From NCBI RefSeq assembly GCF_014706615.1, contig NZ_CP054877.1, positions 744,001-808,000 of the forward strand: DNA of 64,000 nt, in the 5' to 3' direction. The DNA is from Candidatus Vesicomyosocius sp. SY067_SCS001 (GTDB lineage Bacteria; Pseudomonadota; Gammaproteobacteria; PS1; Pseudothioglobaceae). A program made the translations under genes and the position numbers. Of this stretch, positions 9,914 through 20,198 are shown piece after piece; within the stretch, counting starts at the first letter, position 1, and the number at the start of each line of letters is the position of its first letter. The notes below the pieces were generated by a model. That model was not told where the DNA came from. It was given only the letters and a program-made list of their open reading frames with translations, and made no database searches.

Positions 9914-10280
9914 TAAATAGCTTTTTAGCTTTAATTCTTGGATTGGTAATAACACTTACTAGCATTGAAAAAAATAATAAAATTTATTTATTACTTACAA
10001 ATAAGATCACTTCAAAATATTTTATAATATACTGTCTTTAATTTGTTTTAGTATATCTAAAATTAATACCTTTGTTTTACCTTGAGTATCAAATATTTTA
10101 TATTTAATATTCAAAACTTATTAACTTACTAATATTGTAATCACTATTCAAATCTGCGTCGAATCAGAAAATGATGATGCTACTAACAAAAGCAAATATT
10201 AATACAATGAATTTAACATAATACTTGAAATTTATCAATCATCCCATAGATAATTTATTATATATTATAAAGAAAATTCT
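9914..10280. other. Non-coding gap fmt-clpB
   Basis: 367 AT-rich bases. Just after fmt a short hydrophobic open frame (about 9916-10040, no start codon) can be read; I do not recognise it. The clpB promoter should be here but no convincing heat-shock promoter was seen. Confidence 0.4.
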
Positions 10281-12833
10281 ATGAATTTTGATAAACTAAC
10301 TGCACAATTCCAACAAGACTTAGGTACTGCACAATCCATTGCTATTACAAAAAATCACAGCGCCTTAGAAGCGGTACATATTCTAAGTAGCATGTTACAA
10401 AATACTAATAGCGATGCTAGTAATTTATTATCAAACATTGATATCCATCAACTTAAACAAGAAACAGATAAAGAAATTAACACACTAGCTACGATCAGTA
10501 ATCCAACTGGTAATGTTAATATTTCTCAGAACTTATTACGACTATTAAATCAGATGGAAAAATTAGCTTTCAATAAAGAAGATTCCTATACATCAACTGA
10601 GATATTTTTATTAGTCATCATAAAAGGCAATGATATAACTACAAAACTTCTAAAAGCACATGGTGTAAATGAGATTAGTTTAAATCAAGCAATTGACAAC
10701 CTTAGAGGAGGTAAAAACGTGAATAATCAAAACGCAGAAAATAACCGGAACACGCTAAATAAATACACTCAAGATTTAACTCAATTAGCTATTGATGGTA
10801 AGCTTGACCCTGTGATTGGTCGTGATAGTGAAATTCGTCGTGCCATTCAAGTATTACAACGACGAACTAAAAATAATCCAGTTTTAATTGGCGAACCTGG
10901 TGTGGGTAAAACTGCTATTGTTGAAGGTTTAGCACAACGTATTATTAACCATGAAGTATCAGAAGGTATCAAAGGCAAGCGTGTTTTATCGCTAGACATG
11001 ACAGCACTGATAGCAGGTGCTAAATATAGAGGTGAATTTGAAGAGCGACTAAAAATCGTACTTAAAGAATTAGAAGACAAACAAGGTCAAATCATTTTAT
11101 TTATTGATGAATTACACACCATGGTTGGTATTGGCAAATCCGATGGATCTATGGATGCTGGGAATATATTAAAACCTGCTTTAGCTCGTGGTGATCTACA
11201 CTGTATAGGTGCTACTACACTAGATGAATATCGACAATATATTGAAAAAGATTCTGCTTTAGAACGTCGTTTCCAAAAAATATTAGTAGACGAACCAACT
11301 GAACAAGACACTATTGCTATTTTGCGCGGGCTTAAGGAAAAATACGAAGTTCATCATGGTGTAGAAATCACAGATCCTGCTATTATTGTTGCTGTAACTT
11401 ATTCAACCAGATATATTACTGACAGACAATTACCAGATAAAGCCATTGATTTAATTGATGAAGCAGCCTCACAAATCCGCATGGAAATTGATTCAAAACC
11501 AGAATCAATGGATAAACTTGACCGTAAATTAGTGCAACTTAAAATTGAACGCATGGCACTCAAAAAAGAAAAAGACAAAGCTTCTAAAACACGATTAGAA
11601 GAATTAGTGAAATTAATTAAATCACTAGAAAAAGAGTACGCTAATTTAGAAAAAATTTGGAAAAAAGAAAAGCTAGTAGTCCAAAGTGCACACCATCTTA
11701 AAGAAGAACTAGAACAAGCAAAATCCGATTTAGAAAATGCACATCGTAACAATAATTTAGCCAAAATGAGTGAACTTCAATACGGAATTATTCCTGAATT
11801 AGAACAGAAAATTAACATGGCTGAAAATACTGAAACAGAAAAAATGACATTACTTAGAAATAAAGTCACTGAAGATGAAATTGCCCATATTGTTGCCCGT
11901 TGGACAGGTATTCCTGTGGATAAAATGATGACAGGTGAAAAAGATAAGTTACTACAGATGGAAACTATTATTCACAAACGCCTAGTTGGTCAAGATAAAG
12001 CTGTTAAAGTTATTTCAAATGCTGTACGTCGTGCGCGAAGTGGCCTATCTGACCCTAACCGTCCTGATGGTTCGTTTCTATTTATGGGTCCTACTGGTGT
12101 GGGAAAAACTGAACTTACCAAAGCCTTAGCAGACTTCTTATTTGATACCGAGAAAGCTATTGTACGCATTGATATGAGCGAATTTATGGAAAAACACTCA
12201 GTTGCACGTTTGATTGGCGCACCTCCAGGCTATGTTGGTTATGAACAAGGTGGTGTATTAACTGAGGCTGTGCGTCGCAAGCCTTATTCAATTATTTTAC
12301 TTGATGAAATCGAAAAAGCCCATTCAGATTTATTTAATATTTTACTACAAGTACTAGATGATGGTCGACTAACGGATAGTCAAGGTCGAACAGTTGATTT
12401 TAAAAATACTATTATAATAATGACTTCAAACCTAGGTTCTCACTTAATTCAACAAAACCTAGGAAAAGATATATCCGTTGAACTTACTAAAATTGTTAGT
12501 GAGCACTTCAGACCTGAGTTTATCAATCGCATTGATGAAATCATAACCTTTAAACCACTAGAAAAATCTCAAATCAAAGGTATTGCACTCAGACAAATTG
12601 AGATCTTATCATCACGTTTATCCAAACTTAATCTTAGAATAACATTAAGCGATATAGCCATAAGTTTGATTGTTAACAAAGGCTATAACCCTGTGTTTGG
12701 CGCCAGACCCCTTAAACGTACCATACAACAATTATTAGAAAACCCTTTGTCAAAAAAAATCCTTGCTGGAGAATTTTTATCAGACTCAACCATTCATGGA
12801 GATGTTAAAGATGGAAAAATCGTTTTCTATTAA
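10281..12833 (+). CDS. clpB: ATP-dependent disaggregase ClpB
   Basis: Hexameric chaperone that pulls proteins out of aggregates together with DnaK. Order: N-terminal Clp domain (1-145), first AAA+ module with Walker A GEPGVGKT (204-211), a coiled-coil middle domain (about 405-525) rich in Lys/Glu, second AAA+ module with Walker A GPTGVGKT (603-610) and the arginine-rich sensor region [10 protein letters not shown] near the end. The middle domain marks it as ClpB rather than ClpA or ClpC. 850 residues is normal. Confidence 0.97.
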   Translation: MNFDKLTAQFQQDLGTAQSIAITKNHSALEAVHILSSMLQNTNSDASNLLSNIDIHQLKQETDKEINTLATISNPTGNVNISQNLLRLLNQMEKLAFNKEDSYTSTEIFLLVIIKGNDITTKLLKAHGVNEISLNQAIDNLRGGKNVNNQNAENNRNTLNKYTQDLTQLAIDGKLDPVIGRDSEIRRAIQVLQRRTKNNPVLIGEPGVGKTAIVEGLAQRIINHEVSEGIKGKRVLSLDMTALIAGAKYRGEFEERLKIVLKELEDKQGQIILFIDELHTMVGIGKSDGSMDAGNILKPALARGDLHCIGATTLDEYRQYIEKDSALERRFQKILVDEPTEQDTIAILRGLKEKYEVHHGVEITDPAIIVAVTYSTRYITDRQLPDKAIDLIDEAASQIRMEIDSKPESMDKLDRKLVQLKIERMALKKEKDKASKTRLEELVKLIKSLEKEYANLEKIWKKEKLVVQSAHHLKEELEQAKSDLENAHRNNNLAKMSELQYGIIPELEQKINMAENTETEKMTLLRNKVTEDEIAHIVARWTGIPVDKMMTGEKDKLLQMETIIHKRLVGQDKAVKVISNAVRRARSGLSDPNRPDGSFLFMGPTGVGKTELTKALADFLFDTEKAIVRIDMSEFMEKHSVARLIGAPPGYVGYEQGGVLTEAVRRKPYSIILLDEIEKAHSDLFNILLQVLDDGRLTDSQGRTVDFKNTIIIMTSNLGSHLIQQNLGKDISVELTKIVSEHFRPEFINRIDEIITFKPLEKSQIKGIALRQIEILSSRLSKLNLRITLSDIAISLIVNKGYNPVFGARPLKRTIQQLLENPLSKKILAGEFLSDSTIHGDVKDGKIVFY

Positions 12834-13137
12834 TCTATTTTTATATAATCAAACCCTGCTGCTACTAAATCGATTTTGTATTACAATACAACAGGAACTA
12901 CTAATTCTCTCAAAAATGTAATATTTTTATAAAAATAGTATTTTATAGCAGATAAAAACAACCATTTTCCCATATTTTAAACCAACAATACTCTAGAACT
13001 AAATTATCACAAAAAATACTTTCTAAAAACAGATTTGTCTATGTATTGTATATCCTTAATAAGGATATACAATACATAGACAAATAAAAACCTTATTGCT
13101 AGAAAATTGATATTTAATTAAGTATATAATAAATATT
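12834..13137. other. Non-coding gap clpB-rnfE
   Basis: 304 bases. The only clear structure is the 53-base palindrome at 13033-13085. No gene remnant was recognised. Confidence 0.6.
13033..13085. repeat. Perfect 26-bp inverted repeat with a one-base centre
   Basis: Bases 13033-13058 are the exact reverse complement of 13060-13085, with A13059 at the centre. It starts ATTTGTCTATG and the middle reads TATCCTTAATAAGGATA. It lies 52 bases before rnfE and 199 bases after clpB. There is no clean T-run directly after either arm, so a normal intrinsic terminator is doubtful; a regulator-binding site or a cruciform is possible. Confidence 0.9.
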
Positions 13138-13779
13138 ATGGATAACTATAATAAAATTATAAAAAATGGGTTGTGGGATAACAATCAAGCCTTAGTTGCT
13201 ATTTTAGGTCTATGTCCCTTATTAGCAGTTACCAATAATATTGTTAATGCAATCGGACTTGGTCTGGCAACTACATTTGTTTTAGTAATGTCTAATGTAA
13301 CTGTTTCTATTTTTCGTAATCATATTTCAAAAGAAGTTCGTATTCCTATTTTTATCCTATTAATTGCTTCATTTGTAACAATTGTTGAATTAATGATGAA
13401 GTCATATTTTTATGATTTGTATTTGATATTAGGTATTTTTGTACCTCTAATTGTAACTAACTGCGCTATTTTAGGGCGTGCTGAGGCATTTGCCAGCAAG
13501 AACACTTGGGATAAGTCTATACTAGATGGATTAATGATGGGTATTGGTTTCTCTGTTGTACTTATTATATTAGGTGCAATGCGTGAATTAATTGGTAATG
13601 GTACTTTATTTGATCAATCTGTATTAATACTAGGTGATTTTGGTAATACACTTAGTATTACTGTGTTTAAAAATTATCAAGGCACTTTATTAGCTATTCT
13701 ACCACCAGGAGCATTTATTGGTTTAGGACTTATTGTAGCAATGAAAAATAAATACGACTTGGAAAGAAAAAAATTATAA
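13138..13779 (+). CDS. rnfE: Electron transport complex subunit RnfE (RsxE)
   Basis: Integral membrane subunit of the Rnf complex, which couples ferredoxin-NAD electron transfer to ion movement or, as Rsx, keeps SoxR reduced. The 213-residue protein has about six hydrophobic helices and family motifs [40 protein letters not shown] and [15 protein letters not shown], which match RnfE more closely than NqrD. No other rnf gene is adjacent, and nth, a common neighbour, is absent, so it is an orphan here. A very large palindrome sits just upstream. Confidence 0.92.
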   Translation: MDNYNKIIKNGLWDNNQALVAILGLCPLLAVTNNIVNAIGLGLATTFVLVMSNVTVSIFRNHISKEVRIPIFILLIASFVTIVELMMKSYFYDLYLILGIFVPLIVTNCAILGRAEAFASKNTWDKSILDGLMMGIGFSVVLIILGAMRELIGNGTLFDQSVLILGDFGNTLSITVFKNYQGTLLAILPPGAFIGLGLIVAMKNKYDLERKKL

Positions 13780-13849
13780 ACCAATTAATAATACTTTTAC
13801 TAAAATAAAGATAATAAGAAACTATAGTTCTTACCCCTAAGCTAATCAC

Positions 13850-13876
13850 GGAAGAATTCTAATAAATTATTCTTCC
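13850..13876 (+). terminator. Weak hairpin after rnfE
   Basis: GGAAGAAT (13850-13857) pairs with ATTCTTCC (13869-13876), loop of 11 bases, 70 bases after rnfE. No strong T-run, so its role as a terminator is a guess. Confidence 0.3.
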
Positions 13877-14045
13877 TAAGAAACCTCGTGCTATAGTAAC
13901 AAATAGTAAATTTAACATAATTTACTACATTAAACAAAATTTAGTAAGCAAATAAGTTATACTTACCTCTATCAGAGCATTCTTTATGCATGTTTTAAGG
14001 ATAAAGCAAAAGCATTAGAATTTGACAATCATGAATTTATAAATC

Positions 14046-14834
14046 TTGGATACTATTCAAAATTATTTAAGCAGTGACATAATTGATATAACACTACTAC
14101 TATCTCTGGCTCTTAATAAAAACCATGCTCAACTTATTTCTCATAATAATTATCAACTAAGTAGTAACGAAAACAATCAACTTAATCAATTCATCAAACA
14201 CAGACAGTCCGGTGTTCCATTTGCTTATTTAAGCGGAACAAAAGGATTCTATCATCTTGATTTTAAAGTTACTCCTGATACACTCATCCCTAGACCTGAA
14301 ACTGAACTATTAATTGATATTGCTTTAGGCTTGTTCAATCACAATCAAACTTGTGAAGTACTTGATTTAGGTACTGGTAGTGGAGTTATTGCCATAACAA
14401 TAAGTAATAAAAATCCAAACTGGAATTTAACTGCAACTGATTTTTCAATCAATGCACTTGCAGTTGCTAAACAAAACACAAAAACAAATATTAATTTTCA
14501 ACTAGGTAGTTGGTTTGAAGCTACTCCTAATCAAACATTCGATTTAATTATCTCCAACCCACCTTATATCAAACAAAATGATATTCATCTTAATGAATTA
14601 AGATTTGAGCCCCAAAGTGCGCTTATTTCTGGCAAAGATGGTTTAGATGATATTAAAACTATAATTAATAACACACCACAATTTCTCAATGAAAAAGGCT
14701 ATCTATTATTAGAACATGGTTTCAATCAACAACATAAAATCATACAATTATTAAAAGATAATTTCTTCAAAATTCAAAAATTTAAAGACTATAACCAAAA
14801 AAATCGTGCAATTTTAGCACAAATTAAACATTAA
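14046..14834 (+). CDS. prmC: Release factor glutamine methyltransferase
   Basis: Methylates the GGQ glutamine of release factors RF1 and RF2 using S-adenosylmethionine. The catalytic NPPYI motif is at residue 171, the SAM site is VLDLGTGSGVIAI, and TLIPRPETELL marks the PrmC family. The start is a TTG, because a stop codon lies six bases upstream in frame and no ATG is available; there is no clear ribosome site. The N-terminus is about ten residues shorter than E. coli PrmC, so slight erosion is possible. prfA, the usual upstream partner, is missing. Confidence 0.9.
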   Translation: MDTIQNYLSSDIIDITLLLSLALNKNHAQLISHNNYQLSSNENNQLNQFIKHRQSGVPFAYLSGTKGFYHLDFKVTPDTLIPRPETELLIDIALGLFNHNQTCEVLDLGTGSGVIAITISNKNPNWNLTATDFSINALAVAKQNTKTNINFQLGSWFEATPNQTFDLIISNPPYIKQNDIHLNELRFEPQSALISGKDGLDDIKTIINNTPQFLNEKGYLLLEHGFNQQHKIIQLLKDNFFKIQKFKDYNQKNRAILAQIKH

Positions 14835-15780
14835 CAATTATAAAAAACTATCTTAGTATCAAAAATCAGCATTTAACAAACTTATAACTACTAATTTAAT
14901 AATAGAACTGTACGTGCTTGAATAATAATCTCACATATACTGTATTAACTACATCAAGTAAGTAAAAAATTAACCATTTAACTACATTGTTAATATTTGC
15001 CTTTATATAATTAATTAATAGACATTCAATAATTTACTATATTCATATTCATCTCAGAAATTAGCATTTTAATTATTCATTATAGTACTAATTATATCTT
15101 TTTAACCAACCAAAATGGCAACTATGATGGATTTCTATATCAATTAATTTAGAAATTGGATATCGTTCTATAAAAACTAAACTTGATACATATCTCATTA
15201 GAAACTATAGAAGAGGTATTTAATAATATACCAGATGTTTTTACCCTTATTTTACCTATCGATTCATTACTTATATCTTCTATTATAAGCGTTATTAATT
15301 AAGGTTTAGTAGCAATAATATCTCAAACAATACTATCATTTGCGTCTCAAGCATAAATAAGGTAAAATAATTATAATAATATTATTAGTATAATATGCTT
15401 ACATATAGCAACTTATTTAAAGTGATAATTATGTATACTAATAATTAATCAACTTAATCAATAAACCATCCTGTCTTTAAAGAATTACAACCAAACAAAT
15501 TATAGTTTTGATAAATCTTATTGTACTATCAATAATTTAGGTGGGATTGATAACTCTTCTAGCTTTTAAATCTCAATAATTCTAACCTTATTTCTATCCA
15601 AAACTTAATTAAAATTACTTACTATAGATTAAATCTATTTAAAAAAAAATTCCAATTAAAAAAAATACTCTCCTTAACTAAAATTAGATATGATAGAATA
15701 ATAAGGATATTCAGGTACATATAATTTATGAAACTAATTATTAGTTAATATGTTAAATAACATTAATTGAATAATTCTTT
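14835..15780. other. Long non-coding gap prmC-rnpB
   Basis: About 950 bases with no intact gene. On the plus strand one frame from 15174 to 15356 is open except for a single TAA at 15300 and reads like protein (for example ETIEEVFNNIPDVF), which suggests a decayed gene, but I cannot name it. The rest is AT-rich sequence with stops in all frames. Confidence 0.5.
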
Positions 15781-15807
15781 TAAAAGTTCTTATTTTACAA
15801 TAAGAAC
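15781..15807 (-). terminator. Intrinsic terminator of rnpB
   Basis: GTTCTTATT and AATAAGAAC form a perfect nine-base stem with a four-base loop (15786-15807), followed on the minus strand by TTTTA. It lies 14 bases beyond the RNA 3' end. Confidence 0.8.
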
Positions 15808-15821
15808 AAAATAAAACAAAA

Positions 15822-16159
15822 GAAGTCGGTCTATAAGCCGGGTTCTGTAATAAATGGTCATTCATCTACGTGTTTTGTTACCAAAACGCTTTAGCGCTCT
15901 ACCCACAAACTGCGCGAGCAACGTTATCGTTAGTCTATTTGAGCTTACTCCAAGTGGGGTTTTCCTTGCCACGATTGTCGCCAATCCCGCGGTGCGCTCT
16001 TACCACACCTTCTCACCCTTACCTATTAAAAATAGGCGGTCTAAATCTCTGCATCACTTTCCGTTATGTCGCCATACCTAGCCGTTAACTAACACTTTGC
16101 TCTATGGAGCCCGGACTTTCCTCTGAAGAGCAATCTCCAGCGACCATCCGACCAACTTC
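15822..16159 (-). ncRNA. rnpB: RNase P RNA, bacterial type A
   Basis: Catalytic RNA that trims the 5' leader from tRNA precursors. Read on the minus strand it contains the universal core GAGGAAAGTCCGGGCTCCAT near the 5' end and ACAGAACCCGGCTTA near the 3' end. The first ten bases (GAAGTTGGTC) pair perfectly with the last ten (GACCGACTTC), forming helix P1 and fixing the ends; length about 338. A consensus -10 box sits six bases before the 5' end and an intrinsic terminator follows. Short open frames over this region are accidental. Confidence 0.97.
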
Positions 16160-16165
16160 GAGATA

Positions 16166-16171
16166 ATTATA
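16166..16171 (-). promoter_or_regulatory. -10 box of rnpB
   Basis: Perfect TATAAT on the minus strand, six bases before the RNase P RNA 5' end. The -35 match 17 bases further up (GCTTTA) is weak. Confidence 0.7.
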
Positions 16172-16244
16172 CTCTAAGTCTACATCTCTAAAGCTATTAA
16201 ATTTACTCAAAAAAATAATTTCACTGAAATATTTACCAATTTGC

Positions 16245-17735
16245 TTAATGAATCATCTGAATATCTTTAAATATACTATGAATATTATTACCTTGAGTAT
16301 CGACTGCAACTGTAACTGGCATATCTTTAACTTCAAATTCATAAATTGCTTCCATACCCATTTCTTTAAACGCAATTTTTTTAGCTTTTTTAATAGACTT
16401 AGAAATCAAATAAGCTGCACCGCCCACTGCAATAAGGTATGTAACCTTATATTTCTTAATAATTTGTATACTATCCTCACCACGTTCTGCCTTACCAATC
16501 ATACCCAAGATATTAGTATTATCCAATATCATATCGGTAAATTTATCCATACGCGTAGCAGTAGTAGGACCTGATGGACCAATTACTTCATCACCAACAG
16601 CATCTACTGGGCCAACATAATAAATAAATTTATTATCAAAATTTACACCATCTGGAAGGCCTTCTCCATTATCAATCATTTCTTTAAGGTACCTATGAGC
16701 TACATCTCTCCCAGTAATGATTAAACCTGATAATAATAATGTATCTCCAATATGCCATAGAGCCATCTTTTCACGAGTTAGATTACTTAGATCAATTTTT
16801 TTATATTGAGTATAGTCCATCTCTAATTGAGGATAACTATCCATATCTACCTGAGGAAGTTGCGCCACCCCTGAACCATCAAGTGAGAAATGTAAATGAC
16901 GTGTTGCCGCACAATTAGGAATTATTGCCACCGCTTGAGAAGAAGCATGAGTTGGGTAGTCTTTAATTTTAACATCTAACACTGTTGTTAAACCACCTAA
17001 ACCTTGTGCACCAATGCCTAAATGGTTAATCTTATCGAATAATTCAAGACGTAATTTTTCAAGATTACTTGGATTAGATTTCTGAGCAATGTCTTTGATA
17101 TCAATCGGTTCCATCAAACTCTGTTTCGCCATTAACATTGCTTTTTCAGCTGTACCACCAACACCAATACCAATAATACCTGGCGGGCACCAACCAGCGC
17201 CCATAGTTGGTATAGCTTTTAAAACCCAATCAACAAGATCAATATCTGGTTCAAGCATGCTAAACTTCGCCTTATTTTCAGAACCACCACCTTTAGCCGC
17301 AACAATAAAATTAAGTTGTTCGCCTTTAACAACTTTCATGTGAATAACTGCTGGCGTATTATCTTTAGTGTTAACTCTAGTAAATAATGGATCTTTTACA
17401 ATAGAAGCTCTAAGGGGATTATTTACATAAGTAAATGCCTGTCTAACTCCTTCATTAATCATATCTTCTAATGATAAATTAGCTATCCAAGTAACTTCCA
17501 TACCCACCTCAACAAACACATTGACAATGCCAGTATCTTGACATATTGGACGCTTACCAAAGACTGCCATTTTTGAGTTAATAAGAATTTGTGTAATAGC
17601 ATTTTTTGCGGCTTTGTTAGTTTCTTTTTCATAAGCATTTGTCATCGCTTGAATAAAATCAGGACTATGATAATAAGAGATATATTGCAAAGCATTAAAA
17701 ATGCTTTCTATAACATGTTTTTGTTGAATTTTCAT
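16245..17735 (-). CDS. fumA: Fumarate hydratase class I (iron-sulfur)
   Basis: Interconverts fumarate and malate in the TCA cycle using a labile [4Fe-4S] cluster. The three cluster cysteines are C65 (ICQDTG), C183 (GWCPPG) and C275 (PNCAATRH). The N-terminal alpha domain and the C-terminal beta domain (from about residue 330, with YVGPVDAVGDEVIGPSGPTTATR) are fused in one 496-residue chain, as in E. coli FumA/FumB. The symbol is by family; A and B types cannot be separated here. It is the only TCA gene in the window besides malic enzyme. rnpB lies downstream on the same strand. Confidence 0.95.
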   Translation of the reverse strand: MKIQQKHVIESIFNALQYISYYHSPDFIQAMTNAYEKETNKAAKNAITQILINSKMAVFGKRPICQDTGIVNVFVEVGMEVTWIANLSLEDMINEGVRQAFTYVNNPLRASIVKDPLFTRVNTKDNTPAVIHMKVVKGEQLNFIVAAKGGGSENKAKFSMLEPDIDLVDWVLKAIPTMGAGWCPPGIIGIGVGGTAEKAMLMAKQSLMEPIDIKDIAQKSNPSNLEKLRLELFDKINHLGIGAQGLGGLTTVLDVKIKDYPTHASSQAVAIIPNCAATRHLHFSLDGSGVAQLPQVDMDSYPQLEMDYTQYKKIDLSNLTREKMALWHIGDTLLLSGLIITGRDVAHRYLKEMIDNGEGLPDGVNFDNKFIYYVGPVDAVGDEVIGPSGPTTATRMDKFTDMILDNTNILGMIGKAERGEDSIQIIKKYKVTYLIAVGGAAYLISKSIKKAKKIAFKEMGMEAIYEFEVKDMPVTVAVDTQGNNIHSIFKDIQMIH

Positions 17736-17814
17736 ATTTATAAGGTATTAATTATTACTGATTATTTATAGTATTATATCTCTTTATTTTACAAATATTT
17801 AATTGGAAATTTTT

Positions 17815-18894
17815 ATGTTTAATTTTTTAAAAGGGCAAAGTCTTGATTTTTTAAAAGGGCAAAGTCTTGATTTTTTAAAAGGACAAAGTCTTTCTATAGA
17901 CTTAGGTACAGCTAATACATTAATTTGTATGGATGGTGCTGTAGTACTAAATGAACCATCAGTAGTTGCTATTCATAATGACAGAAGATCACTAGAATCA
18001 ACTGTTATTGCTGTAGGTCAAGATGCTAAAAATATGCTAGGCAGAACACCCGGTTCTATTGAAGCTATCAGACCTATGAAAGATGGCGTCATTGCTGATT
18101 TTAAAATTACTGAAAAAATGTTGCAGCATTTTATTCGTAAGGTTTTACGCTCTGGCTTTTTTTCACCAAGCCCTAAAGTACTTATTTGTGTACCTTGCGG
18201 TGCAACTCAAGTTGAGCGTCGCGCTATTAAAGAAAGTGCTGTTGGTGCAGGTGCGCGTGATGTTTATTTAATTGAAGAACCAATGGCAGCAGCGCTTGGT
18301 GCAGGTATGGCAATTGAAGAAGCTTCAGGAGCTATGGTTATTGATATTGGCGGAGGCACAACTGAGATTGCAATTATGTCACTTAATGGTATTGTATATT
18401 CTGATTCATTACGTATAGGTGGCGATGTATTTGATGATACAATTGTCAAATTTATACGTCGTGAACACGGCATTATTATCGGATACTCAACTGCTGAAAA
18501 GATTAAAGAAGAGGTGGGATCAGCGTTCAAATCAAGCGCTGTTAAAGAAATGCAATTTAGAGGACGTGATGTTGCTAAAGGAATTCCAGTGAGCTTCAAT
18601 ATAACTAATACTGAAATTTTACAAACATTAAAAGAACCACTTAAGATAATTATCAGTTCTATTAAAACTGCATTAGAAAAAACCCCTCCAGAGTTAAGTT
18701 CTGACATTGCCGAAAATGGCTTAGTCCTCACAGGTGGGGGCGCACTCTTAGATGGTATTAATAAGCTTATTAGTCAAGAAACTAATCTGCCAGTACGTAT
18801 TGCTGACGATCCGCTTACTTGTGTTGCTCGCGGTGGTGGAGTTGCACTTAATATGATCTCTAAACATAATATAGGGTTTTTAGCTGCTGAATAG
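17815..18894 (+). CDS. mreB: Cell-shape actin homologue MreB, with an N-terminal repeat expansion
   Basis: Bacterial actin that guides side-wall synthesis from the inner membrane. Actin-fold motifs: SIDLGTANT (phosphate 1), [10 protein letters not shown] (phosphate 2) and LTGGGALL (adenosine). In relatives a membrane-binding amphipathic helix of about ten residues precedes IDLGTANT. Here that segment reads [10 protein letters not shown] and its last eight residues recur as DFLKGQSL twice more before the actin fold begins, from a 24-base tandem repeat. I chose ATG 17815 (359 residues) because GGAA lies just upstream; an in-frame TTG at 17803 has no ribosome site. First gene of mreBCD-mrdA. Confidence 0.96.
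   Translation: MFNFLKGQSLDFLKGQSLDFLKGQSLSIDLGTANTLICMDGAVVLNEPSVVAIHNDRRSLESTVIAVGQDAKNMLGRTPGSIEAIRPMKDGVIADFKITEKMLQHFIRKVLRSGFFSPSPKVLICVPCGATQVERRAIKESAVGAGARDVYLIEEPMAAALGAGMAIEEASGAMVIDIGGGTTEIAIMSLNGIVYSDSLRIGGDVFDDTIVKFIRREHGIIIGYSTAEKIKEEVGSAFKSSAVKEMQFRGRDVAKGIPVSFNITNTEILQTLKEPLKIIISSIKTALEKTPPELSSDIAENGLVLTGGGALLDGINKLISQETNLPVRIADDPLTCVARGGGVALNMISKHNIGFLAAE
17821..17892 (+). repeat. 24-base tandem repeat, three copies, inside mreB
   Basis: Copies at 17821-17844, 17845-17868 and 17869-17892. Copies 1 and 2 differ at one base (first base A or G) and copy 3 differs from copy 2 by one base (GGG to GGA). Each encodes xFLKGQSL and keeps the mreB frame. The near-identity points to a recent duplication. 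Confidence 0.97.
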
Positions 18895-18930
18895 TTAAAT
18901 ATTGATTAATTATTTATAGGGCTTTCCAAT

Positions 18931-19725
18931 ATGAAGTTTCTTGAACTTTTTATCCCTGTCATTATCTCTATAATACTTATACTATCTGATTATAAATTTT
19001 CTTATCTTAACCATCTAAGACAATCAATTGAAACCTTAATATCACCCATCTATATGGTAGTGAACTTACCTTCACAGATATATACCTGGATTGATAATCA
19101 AGGTACTAGCAAAGATCAATTAACCATAAATAATAATAATTTACATCGTGAACTATTAAAACTTAAAGCTAGATTACAAACCTACAATGCCTTAGTACTT
19201 GAAAATAAAAAACTCCAAGCACTATTAGATTCAAGTTATACCGTAAAACAACAAAAATTTACTTTAGCCCGAATAAGTGAACTTAGCCAATCTAGACTTA
19301 AAAAACAAATTATTATTAACAAAGGTAGTAGTAGTGGCATTAAAATTGGACAAATAGCTTTAAGTTCTAAAGGTATTATTGGGCAAATATCGAGAACAAC
19401 ACCACTATATTCAACTATATTAATGGCTAATGATCCAACACAACACGTTCCTGTTAAAAATGGACGTAGTGGTGTTCGGGGTATTAGCAAAGGTATAGCT
19501 GAGAATAATCATCTATTAAATGTTGAATTTATAGAGCCTAATTTAGACGTTAAAGTAGGTGATGTATTTTTAAGTAGTTCTATCGGATCAAAATTTCCAG
19601 ATGGATACCCAGTAGGAACAGTAATTAGCGTAGAAAAAAACCAAAACGAACCATTCTTACATATCCAATTAAAATCTGCTCAAATACCAGAACAATTAGA
19701 ATTTGTCATTATTGTAACAGACTAA
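18931..19725 (+). CDS. mreC: Rod-shape protein MreC
   Basis: Periplasmic scaffold of the elongasome that links MreB to PBP2. It has one N-terminal membrane helix (about residues 5-22), then a coiled-coil (about 65-100, rich in Leu/Lys/Asn) and a beta-rich domain carrying the family motifs VNKGSSSGIKIGQ-like and GVRGI. At 264 residues it is slightly short but complete. It begins 36 bases after mreB and ends two bases before mreD, so the cluster is one transcription unit. Confidence 0.94.
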   Translation: MKFLELFIPVIISIILILSDYKFSYLNHLRQSIETLISPIYMVVNLPSQIYTWIDNQGTSKDQLTINNNNLHRELLKLKARLQTYNALVLENKKLQALLDSSYTVKQQKFTLARISELSQSRLKKQIIINKGSSSGIKIGQIALSSKGIIGQISRTTPLYSTILMANDPTQHVPVKNGRSGVRGISKGIAENNHLLNVEFIEPNLDVKVGDVFLSSSIGSKFPDGYPVGTVISVEKNQNEPFLHIQLKSAQIPEQLEFVIIVTD

Positions 19726-19727
19726 CC

Positions 19728-20198
19728 ATGAATTCACAACGTCGTCCCTATATATTTCTAATAAAGATTACTTTTTTTGCATTAATTTTAAGTGTAATAC
19801 CTCTAAACAATCTGTTATTAGGCGCATCTGCATTTTGGTTATTACTTCTTTATATTTACTGGATAGTATATTTTTCAACCAAAGTAAAATTTTTTATTGC
19901 GCTTATTCTTGGCATACTTGTTGATATTCTACATGGTGATATTTTGGGACAAAATGCCTTAGCGCTTATTTTTAGTAGTCTATTTATTAGCAATATAAAG
20001 CAATCATTTTTTTTATCTAACCTAAGTACTCAACAAGTTTATGTATTTATATCTAGCAGTATTTATTTGGCATTTTTCTTACTAATCTTTGTATTAACAC
20101 AAGGTTTTATCATTAACTATTACTTATTTTTAGCGCCATTTACTAGTGCATTCATTTGGCCAATAGTTCAGTTCTTACTATCAAAATGCAAAGCATAA
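19728..20198 (+). CDS. mreD: Rod-shape protein MreD
   Basis: Small inner-membrane component of the elongasome, 156 residues with five or six hydrophobic segments. The family segment LILGILVDILHGDILGQNAL is visible at about residues 60-80. It starts two bases after the mreC stop, and its last 13 bases overlap the start of mrdA. Identity rests on this motif and on the gene order, which is diagnostic. Confidence 0.9.
   Translation: MNSQRRPYIFLIKITFFALILSVIPLNNLLLGASAFWLLLLYIYWIVYFSTKVKFFIALILGILVDILHGDILGQNALALIFSSLFISNIKQSFFLSNLSTQQVYVFISSSIYLAFFLLIFVLTQGFIINYYLFLAPFTSAFIWPIVQFLLSKCKA

Noticed and set aside
15854-16088. Two overlapping short plus-strand open frames
   Set aside because: They lie on the antisense strand of the RNase P RNA gene, whose conserved blocks explain the sequence.
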